A DNA stretch of 64,000 nucleotides from Candidatus Obscuribacter sp. (GTDB taxonomy: Bacteria > Cyanobacteriota > Vampirovibrionia > Obscuribacterales > Obscuribacteraceae): contig JADKDV010000004.1 in NCBI GenBank assembly GCA_016718315.1, forward strand, positions 868,001-932,000. The letters run 5' to 3'. A program made the translations under genes and the position numbers. Shown here one piece after another: positions 43,861 through 53,106 of the stretch. Under the pieces are notes generated by a model, which was given only the letters and a program-made list of their open reading frames with translations, was not told the DNA's origin and made no database searches. How positions within the stretch are numbered: the first letter of the stretch is position 1; each line of letters opens with the position of its first letter.

Positions 43861-45693
43861 TTAGGCTGGTCTTACCTGGGCCAGTCTGCGTCTCATCAGT
43901 GCTGCCGTTGCCGGGAAGTCTCTCAGTATTTCTTCTGTATGATGCGGATTGGCAGAGGCACCTTGCAGGGCGGCGTAAACTTCGGCAGCGGTTTCTTGCC
44001 GACCAGCGTTGTTTGATTGCAGTAAGTAGCGATGTTCGCGTCTTTGTGCTTCGTTAAAGCGGTCGGTGTCTTCTTTGTATGCTCTTTTAAATTCATCGCT
44101 ACTGGAGAAGCGGTCAAGAGCCCAGTCCATGGCATGACCGGCTTCGTGACGGACTACTCCGTCGATGCGTTCAGATGGTCCAGATCTGGTGCTTTCTGCC
44201 ACCACAATTTGTTTGGTCCCGGACATATAGGCACCGTCTGCATCGTCCCATGTCCGACCCTCCGGCCAGCCGCGCGGTTGCACATCTCTGAGAGATGGAT
44301 CGACGTCCGATACCCTGCCGCCCAGGGCAAAGCGATTACCTTGAGTGGCGAGTAGTTGGCGATGAGCTTCGGGTAGTTGTCTGATTTGATCCCATGCGCG
44401 TTGTTGAAACTCCTGCGAGCCACCAAATACTTCAGCTTTTAGTCCAACAGAATCAGTAAAGACAATTTTGCCTTCAGCACTGACATCGCGACTATAGTTT
44501 TGCGTGCCATCAGCAAAGCGGTAGCGCTCGCCGTAGGCACCACTCTCACCTTGAGTGCGAGTGTAGCCGACGCCATCTTGTCTTTGATAGTTGATATTGC
44601 CGCGGCCATCATCTGTGCGTGTGTACTGTTGTTCTGCTCTTGGTCCCTGTCCGACTTCAGAGTAGCCGCCATTCTGGTCATATTGTCTCTGTACTCTGAC
44701 TTCACCTTGTGGCGTTGTTTCGACTCTTGATTCGCTGACTATGCGTCCGTCTCTGGTGGTGGTTTCCTGTCTGTGATTTTGATCGCGCTGGACAAAGTCT
44801 GTGCGTGACCCGTCTTGGTTTATCGACCAGCCGTTGGCTGAGCCGTCGTTGTTTTGTCTTTCGTGGGAGCGTTGTCTGCCTTGAGGGTCAAATCTATCTG
44901 TAGTGGTGCCAGTTTGATCGCGGTTTTTGTCGGTGACATTGCCCTGTGCGTCTCTTGCACGGCTGCGCTCGCCTGTGACGCGGCCTTCTCTATCAAAGCT
45001 TGATTCGTTAAAGTTGCCTTGCGCATCGGTTTCACGACGAGCTGTGGTGCGCCCTTCGCTTCTTGTGGTCTCGGTATAGCTGCCTGGTGCAGTGCGACTG
45101 TTTTGACGGATTGATACTGAGCCGTCTGGGTTGAGACTAAATTGATCGCCCTGTCTATAGGATCCTTGACCAGACTCTCGGTTGATACGGCGAGCGTTGC
45201 GAGCAGCCTCTTCGTGATCCATGCCCATACGGCGCAAAGCTTGATAGGGACCTTCGCCGCGCTGTAGTCCGGGTGCGTAGTTGCGGCTGTTCTCACCAGC
45301 ACCAGGTGCTCTGTCTGCTGGTCCAGATTCTGGTCTAGTCTCAGCCTGAGGCACAGTCATATCGGGATTGAGCCTGGTGATTGGCTCCGGGCGTCTGGGC
45401 TCGCGGACTTCTGTGCGGCTGGCTACGTTTGATAGTCTTTGTGCATCTTGAGTCAGAGCCCGCTCGCTTTTTTGCGGACCAAAGTCGATATTTACTTCTT
45501 GCAGATGCTCACTAGAGCCCGCTTTTACAAAGCCAGACCAGTAGCTGCGCTCTTTGGCAATGTCTTTTGACGATTCTGGTTGCGCGGATTGCAAAAGGTT
45601 TTCGGCAGCCTGCCTCGATTGAGACTCAGGCTTGTCGGTGAGGGCACGCCCATCTGTGGGTGCCTGTATGTTTGTTGCCTCTGGTTGAGCCAT
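43861..45693 (-). CDS. Toxin-like repeat protein with lethal-factor-type metallopeptidase C-terminus
   Basis: 610 residues, ATG 45693 with GGAGG nine bases upstream; no signal peptide. Residues 1-150 are polar and disordered. Residues ~155-435 are short Tyr/Arg/Gly/Asp beta-strand repeats of YD/RHS-like character (FDREGRVTGERSRARDAQGN, YTRTDDGRGNINYQRQDG). The last ~160 residues include a zinc-protease site, VVRHEAGHAMDW (HEAGH at 516-520), with the third ligand probably Glu567 in ETAAEVYAA. The spacing and HExxHxxD...ExxAE form match anthrax lethal factor/Pro-Pro endopeptidase-type (ATLF) domains. This layout is that of polymorphic toxins or wall-associated effectors. No immunity gene is recognised beside it. 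Confidence 0.72.
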   Translation of the reverse strand: MAQPEATNIQAPTDGRALTDKPESQSRQAAENLLQSAQPESSKDIAKERSYWSGFVKAGSSEHLQEVNIDFGPQKSERALTQDAQRLSNVASRTEVREPRRPEPITRLNPDMTVPQAETRPESGPADRAPGAGENSRNYAPGLQRGEGPYQALRRMGMDHEEAARNARRINRESGQGSYRQGDQFSLNPDGSVSIRQNSRTAPGSYTETTRSEGRTTARRETDAQGNFNESSFDREGRVTGERSRARDAQGNVTDKNRDQTGTTTDRFDPQGRQRSHERQNNDGSANGWSINQDGSRTDFVQRDQNHRQETTTRDGRIVSESRVETTPQGEVRVQRQYDQNGGYSEVGQGPRAEQQYTRTDDGRGNINYQRQDGVGYTRTQGESGAYGERYRFADGTQNYSRDVSAEGKIVFTDSVGLKAEVFGGSQEFQQRAWDQIRQLPEAHRQLLATQGNRFALGGRVSDVDPSLRDVQPRGWPEGRTWDDADGAYMSGTKQIVVAESTRSGPSERIDGVVRHEAGHAMDWALDRFSSSDEFKRAYKEDTDRFNEAQRREHRYLLQSNNAGRQETAAEVYAALQGASANPHHTEEILRDFPATAALMRRRLAQVRPA

Positions 45694-45835
45694 GGGTTAA
45701 ACCTCCAGAGCTGTCATTGCAGGGGGGGGAGCAATGGGCTCTCAATAAGAAAATGGAGTCAGACTGTGCGGTGGTGAGTAACGAGCGACATTACAACCAA
45801 GTTGTTACTAACCTGTAACTGCCATTTTTTGCAGC

Positions 45836-45862
45836 AAAAAAAGGGTAGCCAGTGGCTACCCT
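45836..45862 (-). terminator. Intrinsic terminator of the gene at 45903-46586
   Basis: On the leftward strand AGGGTAGCC pairs perfectly with GGCTACCCT across ACT, followed by seven T (45836-45842 read as A on the given strand). Confidence 0.85.
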
Positions 45863-45902
45863 CTCTACATAGATGCTTTTGTTCTTAGCTGACTGGTCTG
45901 GT

Positions 45903-46586
45903 TTAACCCAGAGCCTGCCAGATATGCACACAGAGATTGAGGAAGGCAAAACTATCCAGTACTGAGCAGCAGTGGTTATCTGCGCTTTCTTTTTCACTTG
46001 CGCTCAGGCTTTGATTTTGACCGTCGTCCTGGACTAGATCAAAACTGCTTTTCATCACGACCTTATTAGTGGATGTGATTCTGACTTCGCATGACAGTGC
46101 GCTATCAGCGCAAACGCGGCTAAATATCAGCTCTCCGCGCCAGAAGCTAATTTTGATATCGACTTCTTTGATAAGAGTGGAGAGGGCTTCAGCCACTTCA
46201 ACTTTTTCTTCCGGCAAAAAGTAAGTGAGCAGTTCGGCGATATATTCTGCCTTGGGATTTTTTTCGGTCATTTCCATGACGATTGCTTCCAGCGCTAGCT
46301 GGATATGCTCGACATGATTCATTGCGTCCAGTCTCTCAGTGAGGATCTGGCGGGTCTTGTTACGTGCCTCGGATGCCTTACGGTCACGCACTACCCGGCG
46401 CACATCTACTCCAGAGATGCGCGGCACCTGTTTGACTATTTGGGTGGTAGCCTCATCGACCGGTGCGCTAAAGTCACTCTGCAAAGCGTCAACAAATTGC
46501 GACGCCTCTAGCGGCTGGACAGACTGGACAGGCTCTAATACTGCCGGAGTATTTGTTGCGGCAGTGGTCGCCAGATCGTTTGACAT
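45903..46586 (-). CDS. Hypothetical protein
   Basis: 227 residues, ATG 46586 with GGAG upstream. Residues 1-50 are Thr/Pro/Ala rich. Residues 55-130 are helical with conserved-looking charge (VRRVVRDRKASEARNKTRQI, then IQLALEAIVMEMTEKNPKAE and a Leu-rich helix). The C-terminal part has beta strands with four Cys and ends in CVHIWQALG. No export signal. It precedes the toxin-like gene on the same strand but is cut from it by its own terminator. No family recognised. Confidence 0.62.
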   Translation of the reverse strand: MSNDLATTAATNTPAVLEPVQSVQPLEASQFVDALQSDFSAPVDEATTQIVKQVPRISGVDVRRVVRDRKASEARNKTRQILTERLDAMNHVEHIQLALEAIVMEMTEKNPKAEYIAELLTYFLPEEKVEVAEALSTLIKEVDIKISFWRGELIFSRVCADSALSCEVRITSTNKVVMKSSFDLVQDDGQNQSLSASEKESADNHCCSVLDSFAFLNLCVHIWQALG

Positions 46587-46728
46587 AAGTTTGCTCTCCA
46601 GTGCCTACAGTGCTAAATACCGGCCGGCACAATGTTACCAACGCTTTTTAAGGATAGCCAATCAAATGTAATGGACTTGTGAAATTGCCCTCGTCCGAAT
46701 ATGTGATTGCTCTCAGAAAAGCGCTTGA

Positions 46729-48336
46729 CTACTCGACCTTGAGCTTTCCGGCACCTATCGATGTGACCAGTTTGGGTGGCTCCTGGCTCATTCCATCGAG
46801 GAAGTTGATTTTTCTCTTGGTGTCAGGGTCCATCAAGCTGAAATAAACTGAATATTCACCAGGCTTGAGTGACTTGGTTGGTTTCAGTTCGCCTTCCCAG
46901 GTGATGGGCTTGCCTGAGGTCCATTTATTGGTGGGTACACCAGGTGTGTGCCAAAAAGCCAGAGCGGTTTTGCCATTGGCATTTTTTAGCTCCACCATGA
47001 GGCGGTAGCTCGACGCTACATCTTTATCAAGCTCACGCACCGGACGCATGGCAGTTGCTGCACCGATATTGGCAAAAGTAAAAGATACCTTGATTGGTTC
47101 ACCGGCTTTGATGCCTTCTGGCAAAGTCACCTTTTGCGAGATCAATTGATAGCCTAAATGCTCTCTGAGATCTTTGATTGCCAGTTTGACTGCTTCGTCC
47201 TGACTATCAAAAAACTGAGAGGGGATTTCGATAAAGCTAGCACCATCATCAAAGGCGATTTTGCCGATTTTGGTCAGCTCGGCTGCCTGCATTTTGTCTG
47301 TCAATTTATAGCCAGTCAAGGTGTCTGGTTTAAATTTGAGCATGACGCGATATTGATCAAAGCCGTGTTTGGCGTCGTTCACATTCATGCGAGAGAGATA
47401 GACGCGTTGACCATAGCGGTAAACCAGATAGTCTGAGATCTCGTCGAGACTGTCTTGTCCAGCCCGGTTTGGTGTGGGCGGGTCGATATTAAAATTGAGT
47501 CTCTGGGTGGGAAATGCTTTGGGAAATAGTTCGGCAACGTACTTCCAGTGCTCCACCAGTTGTCTCTGACTCATGCCATGATCTTTGGTCAGTGTGGTTT
47601 CGAGTGCCTTGTAGTTTTCTTTGTTGATGGGCACGTTCAATTCTGGTACCACCAGAGTGCCGCCCTCTACGCCACCACCGGTGATGCCGATGCTATGGAT
47701 GGCTGGGTTTTTGTCGTAGCGAGCACCGAGATCTTGGACAAAGTTGGACCACTTAGCCAGATAGGTAGAGTCCCAAAAGATGGGCATTTTGTGGTCTTTG
47801 CCAGCCGGGTCTTTAAAGCTCAAAGTTTTGACATCAGACTCGATTACCCAGTCGGGTGTATCCGACATGCTCTCTAAATCTGAGCCAGCTGTGGAGATGC
47901 GCAGTATGACGCTCTTGTCATGCTCTTTAGCCAGTTTGAGCAGATTGTCAATTTTGGACCATTCATATTTGTCTTCCTGGGGGTTGACATCTTTCCAGGT
48001 AAAAGTAGCGGAGATTCCGTTCACTTCTTGTTTGTCAAGGAGCTTGGAGACCAGCTCGGTGTTGTCAAAATCTTTGCGACTGACTGTTGCAAATAGACCG
48101 ATTTCTCTGTTGGCGACTGCTTTGGCGCCTTCAACAACAACTTTTTTAAAGCCTTTCTTTTTGATTGCTCTATCTTGATTTTTGTTGAGGGTGTAATTTT
48201 TTTGTGGCAGAGGGTTCAAATACTTAACCCATTCTTTGGGTTGCGGCTTAGCCAGCACAGGGCTTGCCCCGTGGCAGATGCCAACAACAAAAGAGATTGC
48301 CAAGACACCTGAAAGATAACTTACTGGTCGTTTCAT
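46729..48336 (-). CDS. Secreted glycoside-hydrolase-like protein
   Basis: 535 residues from ATG 48336 (MKRPVSYLSGV); the frame is open to 48378. Signal peptide to about residue 29. Residues ~75-370 look like a TIM-barrel of the GH42/DUF4832-associated type: GISATFTWKDVNPQEDKYEW with the ExyxWsxiD pattern, then LLKLAKEHDKSVILRIS, WDSTYLAKWSNFVQDLGARY, and an IGITGGGVEGG strand. The expected acid/base Glu is not certain. The C-terminal ~130 residues form an Ig-like domain. Probable carbohydrate-active role; substrate unknown. Its 5' end meets the divergent MBL gene. Confidence 0.65.
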   Translation of the reverse strand: MKRPVSYLSGVLAISFVVGICHGASPVLAKPQPKEWVKYLNPLPQKNYTLNKNQDRAIKKKGFKKVVVEGAKAVANREIGLFATVSRKDFDNTELVSKLLDKQEVNGISATFTWKDVNPQEDKYEWSKIDNLLKLAKEHDKSVILRISTAGSDLESMSDTPDWVIESDVKTLSFKDPAGKDHKMPIFWDSTYLAKWSNFVQDLGARYDKNPAIHSIGITGGGVEGGTLVVPELNVPINKENYKALETTLTKDHGMSQRQLVEHWKYVAELFPKAFPTQRLNFNIDPPTPNRAGQDSLDEISDYLVYRYGQRVYLSRMNVNDAKHGFDQYRVMLKFKPDTLTGYKLTDKMQAAELTKIGKIAFDDGASFIEIPSQFFDSQDEAVKLAIKDLREHLGYQLISQKVTLPEGIKAGEPIKVSFTFANIGAATAMRPVRELDKDVASSYRLMVELKNANGKTALAFWHTPGVPTNKWTSGKPITWEGELKPTKSLKPGEYSVYFSLMDPDTKRKINFLDGMSQEPPKLVTSIGAGKLKVE

Positions 48337-48416
48337 CGTGATTGAACCTGAGCCCGGGTGTGGATAATAAGTAGGCATTGATTGTACTAGTCGTTGGCGA
48401 AGCGGAGAAGAGCGTT

Positions 48417-49145
48417 TTGAATCTTACCTTCTTGGGACATAGCGCCTTTCAAATTGAAATTGGCGATTTGTGTATTTACACAGATCCTTACTTACAGCCC
48501 CCAGTGGACATTTCTCGCCTGCCCAAAGCTGATCTGGTTTTGTACAGTGTGGGTCATTTTGACCATGGTGCATTGATGGCAAAAGACCTTTACGAAAGAT
48601 GGAATTGCCATTTTGCCGGTCCCAAAGCTTTGATGCAGTGGATGCATAAGCGCCGCAAAATCCCACTGAGCCATTTGCATCCCATTGGTCACAACGAGAC
48701 CATAAATTTTAAAGGGCTAGAAATCACCGCAGTACCAGCTCATCGCCCTCTAAGCCGTCTTGGCAAGACAATTATGACTTTGTTCTCGCGCAGCCGGGCG
48801 CCGGGCAAGCCAGTCAATGGCTATTATTTTGCCGGTTTTTATCATGGCGGCGCCACCAAATACAGTCCTGTAATCGCCCAGGCTCTGCGCGGTAAGCCGG
48901 TCCACACCGCACTTTTGCCCATTGGTGGCAAATATGCCACTGCCAGTCCTCAAGAAGCTCTACAAATTGCCGAGGAGCTCTCGGCGCGCCGCCTGGTGCC
49001 GATGCACTGGCAACCGCTCAAAGAGCAGGTGTTTTTTCGCTACCAGTCGTCAGATTTAGTCAAACTGGCTAAGTCCTCTGGCTCAAAAGTGGACATCAAA
49101 GCACTTGCCATCGGAGAGCTATTGGAGCCTGAGCAAGTAGTTTGA
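48417..49145 (+). CDS. MBL-fold metallo-hydrolase-like protein (UlaG/RomA type)
   Basis: 242 residues from TTG 48417 (MNLTFLGHSAFQIE), chosen because GGAG sits nine bases upstream and this is the normal family start; the frame is open to 48378. Core motifs: FLGHSAFQIEIGD, YTDPYL, the metal loop YSVGHFDHG, ITAVPAHR, LLPIGGKYATASPQEA and LVPMHWQP. In the metal loop the first His of HxHxDH is replaced by Val (VGHFDH), so one zinc site may be altered. The family includes lactonases and NAPE-hydrolase-like enzymes. Divergent from the glycosidase-like gene. Confidence 0.82.
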   Translation: MNLTFLGHSAFQIEIGDLCIYTDPYLQPPVDISRLPKADLVLYSVGHFDHGALMAKDLYERWNCHFAGPKALMQWMHKRRKIPLSHLHPIGHNETINFKGLEITAVPAHRPLSRLGKTIMTLFSRSRAPGKPVNGYYFAGFYHGGATKYSPVIAQALRGKPVHTALLPIGGKYATASPQEALQIAEELSARRLVPMHWQPLKEQVFFRYQSSDLVKLAKSSGSKVDIKALAIGELLEPEQVV

Positions 49146-49216
49146 TGGCAAGTGCTCTAGAATTTTTGGGGAGCGGGTAAATAGAAATAGAAGTGGCCTG
49201 TTAAGACCGCTGGCCC

Positions 49217-50761
49217 TTGTTGAGGATTTTAGAGTACAGGATGCTGCAAAACCGCCGACAGGAAGAACGTGGCTTTAACAGATTGCCCAAGCAGTCTGGT
49301 TTGCCGACGCTCAAGCAGTTGCAAAGCATGCTTGCTGAGACTCTCAAAAACATGGGTAAGACGACCCAACTGCCTTTTGGCGACCCACCCGAAGACTATG
49401 CCCTGGCGGTCTTTAAAGATAGGGGCAAGGGCGAGTTGCACTGGGCTCTTTATCGGGGCGATGGCCCTACATCTATGCTTGTATGGGACCAGGCCAGTAT
49501 GGACCCTGGTCATATCCATCAGTTGATTACAGCTCAATTTCCTGGGTTTGACCTCAAGCCTGTAGCACTGCGCACCCAGAGCCAACAACCAAATCAGGCT
49601 GCCAGTGGCAATCAGAGCATTTGGGATGGTTTTGACAACCAGTCCATGTCCCTAAAAATGAAGGGTAAGCCTACATTAGAAGGCGATTTGAAAAATCTGC
49701 AGATACCTAACGTGTTGCAGTCTATAGGTATGAGTAAAGGCACCGGCCGCCTGGAAGTGACCTGCAAAGATGAAAACGGCGTTGTCTATTTTTCGGATGG
49801 CGCCCCGGTGCACTGCGTGCTCGGTAGCTTTGAAGGCTCCATCGCGCTAGTGGAGCTGGTGGGCTGGGATGAAGGTGAGTTTCGCTTTTATCCAGAGACC
49901 AAAATTGAGCACCACACCATTAAAAAACGGCTCGATACCCTGCTTATGGAGGGTGCTGCTCTTGATGACCAGTACAAAGCAATCAGAGCGCGTGGCATCA
50001 AAGACGAGAGCTTTTTGATCCGCAACCATCCCAGTATTACCGAACAAATGTTTGAAAAACTGTTGGAAAGCGGCACTGGTGCCGACATGGTTTTGCAAAA
50101 GCAGTTTTATCAACAGATTGATAATAAGTGCCGGCTGAGTGACATCCTGCGTAAATTCCAGGTCAACAAGCTGGATTGGGTGCCTATCATATTTAACTTT
50201 GCCACTTGCAATCTGGTCACCTTTGTCGACCAGCTGCCTGAGAGTCGCGACAATCAATTTGAAGTCGACATCGACTGGACCCAAAGTCTCTCTATAGATA
50301 GGATGTTGACCCGGCAGGATACTGGGCTTTATACCTATCCCGCTTTTCTCTGGATGCTCGAGCGCGAGTTTAACCGCTGGGAGCGCTTTAGCAGACCACT
50401 CTCTGTGGTCTTGCTAGATATCACCACCAGACCCCAGGAGCAAGGTCAGATGCCTGAGCCTCTGCCCATTGCCGGGGTAAGAGAAATCGCCGAGCGTCTC
50501 AAAAAATTTAAGCGCAAAACTGACATCCTGGCGCATTATGAGACTTTTGGATTTGCTTTAATCTTGCCTGAGACCGAACAAGTCTCAGCGCGCAACCTTG
50601 CTGACAGGCTGGTGGAGAGCCTTGTCGCCAACCCCTTGCAAGGTGCTCTCAATTCCACATCTCTCTTGGCATCGGCTGGCGTTGCCAGTATTCCAGAGGA
50701 TTGTATTTCGCTCAGTGCATTACTAGGTAGGGCTCGTGCTCGTAAGTCGGGTCAATCATGA
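49217..50761 (+). CDS. DUF4388 (PATAN-like) regulator with degenerate GGDEF domain
   Basis: 514 residues from TTG 49217; ATG 49241 is an alternative and neither has a strong ribosome site. Residues ~155-260 are a DUF4388 domain (LEGDLKNLQIPNVLQSIG, GRLEVTCKDENGVVYFSDGA, GEFRFYP), found in cyanobacterial and myxobacterial response regulators such as PatA-type proteins. Residues ~375-510 follow the diguanylate cyclase fold (FLWMLEREFNRWERFSRPLS, ILAHYETFGFALILPET), but the GGDEF signature reads YETFGF, so cyclase activity is unlikely. The protein has no receiver domain and may bind partners or nucleotide. It lies 264 bases before dnaK. Confidence 0.8.
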   Translation: MLRILEYRMLQNRRQEERGFNRLPKQSGLPTLKQLQSMLAETLKNMGKTTQLPFGDPPEDYALAVFKDRGKGELHWALYRGDGPTSMLVWDQASMDPGHIHQLITAQFPGFDLKPVALRTQSQQPNQAASGNQSIWDGFDNQSMSLKMKGKPTLEGDLKNLQIPNVLQSIGMSKGTGRLEVTCKDENGVVYFSDGAPVHCVLGSFEGSIALVELVGWDEGEFRFYPETKIEHHTIKKRLDTLLMEGAALDDQYKAIRARGIKDESFLIRNHPSITEQMFEKLLESGTGADMVLQKQFYQQIDNKCRLSDILRKFQVNKLDWVPIIFNFATCNLVTFVDQLPESRDNQFEVDIDWTQSLSIDRMLTRQDTGLYTYPAFLWMLEREFNRWERFSRPLSVVLLDITTRPQEQGQMPEPLPIAGVREIAERLKKFKRKTDILAHYETFGFALILPETEQVSARNLADRLVESLVANPLQGALNSTSLLASAGVASIPEDCISLSALLGRARARKSGQS

Positions 50762-50957
50762 CAATTGCAGTTGTGGAGGGCATTAAAAGCAGCGATTGAA
50801 ATATAAACGTTTGTATAAGTTTGGTGATACCTTAAATGGCGATTGTCATCATGGAATAATGTGTAAGACGTTGCCTTACGGAAACCTTTGATACACTCAA
50901 CAGAAGTCAACGGTCAAATCTCCAAATTTTGTTCAGAGCTTAAGAGGCTATCCCCGG

Positions 50958-50963
50958 TATAAT
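50958..50963 (+). promoter_or_regulatory. Candidate -10 box upstream of dnaK
   Basis: TATAAT lies 61 bases before the dnaK ATG, within the 264-base spacer. No good -35 hexamer lies 16-18 bases upstream, and no CIRCE (TTAGCACTC-N9-GAGTGCTAA) operator is visible. Confidence 0.35.
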
Positions 50964-51024
50964 TTCTGGGTGTCTCCAGCCTTAGCTTTCTAAGTAGGTC
51001 CGAAGGGAGTTTCAAAGTAATAAT

Positions 51025-52992
51025 ATGGGTAAGTCAGTAGGCATTGATTTGGGAACCACCAACTCCGTCGTTGCGGTGATGGAAGGCGGACAGCCGACGG
51101 TGGTATCCAATGCCGAAGGTGGTAGAACCACACCTTCCGTTGTCGCGTTCACCAAATCCGGTGAGCGTCTAGTCGGTCAGTTGGCTCGTCGTCAAGCAGT
51201 TCTCAACCCCGAAAACACCGTTTATTCAATCAAGCGTTTCGTCGGTAGACGTTTCTCTGAAGTTGATTCGGAAAAGAAAATTGTTTCGTACAAGGTCAAA
51301 GAAGGCTCTGATGGCGGCTGTAAAGTGGCTATCCAGGGCAAAGAATACTCGCCGGAGGAAATCTCGGCGATGATCTTGCGCAAGCTCAAAGAAGATGCTG
51401 AAAAGTATCTCGGCGAAAAGGTCACATCAGCTGTAATCACAGTTCCAGCTTATTTTAATGACTCTCAGCGTCAATCCACCAAAAACGCCGGCACCATCGC
51501 TGGTCTGGAAGTTTTGCGGATTATCAACGAGCCTACGGCTGCTGCTCTTGCTTATGGTCTGGATAAGACCGAGAACGAAACCATCCTGGTATTTGACTTG
51601 GGCGGCGGTACATTCGACGTATCCATCCTGGAAGTAGGCGACGGCGTATTTGAAGTTAAGTCCACCTCTGGTGACACCCACCTCGGTGGTGATGACTTCG
51701 ACCATTGCATCGTTACTTTCGTTGCTGACGAGTTCACCAACCTTGAAGGCATCGACCTGCGCAAAGACAGGCAAGCCTTGCAGCGTCTTACAGAAGCTGC
51801 CGAAAAAGCCAAAATCGAACTTTCATCGGTAACTGAGACCAATATCTCATTGCCCTTCATCACAGCTGATGCCTCTGGTCCTAAGCACCTTGAGATGAAG
51901 CTCTCACGCGCTCGCTTTAACGACCTCACCAGACACCTGGTAGAGCGTTGCCGCCAGCCTATGGAGCAAGCTCTCAAAGACGCCAAGCTCACCTACGACA
52001 ACCTCGACGAAGTAGTACTCGTCGGTGGTAGTACCCGTATCCCTGCTGTACAGGAGCTTGTCAAACAAGTTACTGGCGGTAAGGAGCCCAACCAGACCGT
52101 TAACCCTGACGAAGTAGTTGCCGTAGGCGCTGCTATTCAGGCTGGCGTACTGGGCGGCGAAGTGAAGGGTCTCGTACTCCTCGACGTTACCCCACTGTCT
52201 CTCGGTATCGAGACCATGGGCGGCGTTATGACCAAACTGGTCGATCGCAACACCACAATTCCCACCCGTAAAACAGAAGTATTCTCCACCGCTGCTGATA
52301 ACCAGACAGCTGTAGATATCTATGTTTTCCAGGGCGAGCGCCCAATGGCTCGCGACAACAAACTCCTGGGTAACTTCAGACTTGATGGCATCCCGTCAGC
52401 AACTCGTGGCGTACCTAAGGTTGAAGTAACTTTTGACATCGACGCCAACGGCATCATGAACGTCACTGCCCGTGACCAGTCCACTGGTAAAGAGCAGCGC
52501 ATCACGATTACTGCGTCCACCAACATGTCTAAAGACGACATCGAAAAAGCTATCCGCGAAGCCGAATCTTATGCTGGCGATGACCGCAAGCGCAAAGAAG
52601 AAGCAGACGTCAGAAACGAAGCAGACAGCATCTGCTACGCAGTCGAGCGTCAAATCAAGGAACTCGGCGATAAGGTCACCCCTGGTGAAAAGTCTCGCTG
52701 CGAAATGCTCGTCACCGATCTCAGAGGCAAGCTCAAAGAAGAAGCCGACCTCGAGACCGTCAAGACAATCATGAACGAACTCCGCGGCGCCCTCGTACTC
52801 TTGCAACAAGCTGCCTACCAACGTGGCGGTGAAGGCGGAGCTGCTGATGGCGGTGACGAATACGGTTATGAAGGCGGCGGCGGCAACGGCGGCGCTACCA
52901 ATGGCGGCGGCGACTACTCCGGCGGTGGATTTACATCGTCTGGTACCGGCGACGATGTTGTGGATGCCGAATTCAGAGCTTCCGAAGACTAA
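51025..52992 (+). CDS. dnaK: Chaperone Hsp70
   Basis: 655 residues. The actin-like ATPase opens MGKSVGIDLGTTNSVVAVME. VPAYFNDSQRQSTKNAG, IINEPTAAALAYG, VFDLGGGTFDVSIL and LVGGSTRIPAVQ follow. The substrate domain has LLDVTPLSLGIETMGGVMTK and ITITASTNMSKDDIEKA. The lid ends in a Gly-rich tail before a terminal acidic DDVVDAEF motif. It is a cytosolic folding chaperone. grpE and dnaJ are not adjacent, and a terminator follows, so dnaK is monocistronic here. Confidence 0.98.
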   Translation: MGKSVGIDLGTTNSVVAVMEGGQPTVVSNAEGGRTTPSVVAFTKSGERLVGQLARRQAVLNPENTVYSIKRFVGRRFSEVDSEKKIVSYKVKEGSDGGCKVAIQGKEYSPEEISAMILRKLKEDAEKYLGEKVTSAVITVPAYFNDSQRQSTKNAGTIAGLEVLRIINEPTAAALAYGLDKTENETILVFDLGGGTFDVSILEVGDGVFEVKSTSGDTHLGGDDFDHCIVTFVADEFTNLEGIDLRKDRQALQRLTEAAEKAKIELSSVTETNISLPFITADASGPKHLEMKLSRARFNDLTRHLVERCRQPMEQALKDAKLTYDNLDEVVLVGGSTRIPAVQELVKQVTGGKEPNQTVNPDEVVAVGAAIQAGVLGGEVKGLVLLDVTPLSLGIETMGGVMTKLVDRNTTIPTRKTEVFSTAADNQTAVDIYVFQGERPMARDNKLLGNFRLDGIPSATRGVPKVEVTFDIDANGIMNVTARDQSTGKEQRITITASTNMSKDDIEKAIREAESYAGDDRKRKEEADVRNEADSICYAVERQIKELGDKVTPGEKSRCEMLVTDLRGKLKEEADLETVKTIMNELRGALVLLQQAAYQRGGEGGAADGGDEYGYEGGGGNGGATNGGGDYSGGGFTSSGTGDDVVDAEFRASED

Positions 52993-53012
52993 GTAAAAAA
53001 TCGAAAAAATCT

Positions 53013-53048
53013 AAGAGCCCACTGCCGTCAGGTAGTGGGCTCTTATTT
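53013..53048 (+). terminator. Intrinsic terminator after dnaK
   Basis: AAGAGCCCACT (53013-53023) pairs with AGTGGGCTCTT (53034-53044), extended by CC/GG, then ATTTT. Confidence 0.88.
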
Positions 53049-53106
53049 TGGCTATCTGTTATGCTGAAAAGAGGTCACCTATGCTGTAAATGTCAGGATT
53101 AACGGA

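Noticed and set aside
50762..51024. CIRCE/HrcA operator upstream of dnaK
   Set aside because: No TTAGCACTC...GAGTGCTAA inverted repeat or near match was found; only a TATAAT box is visible.
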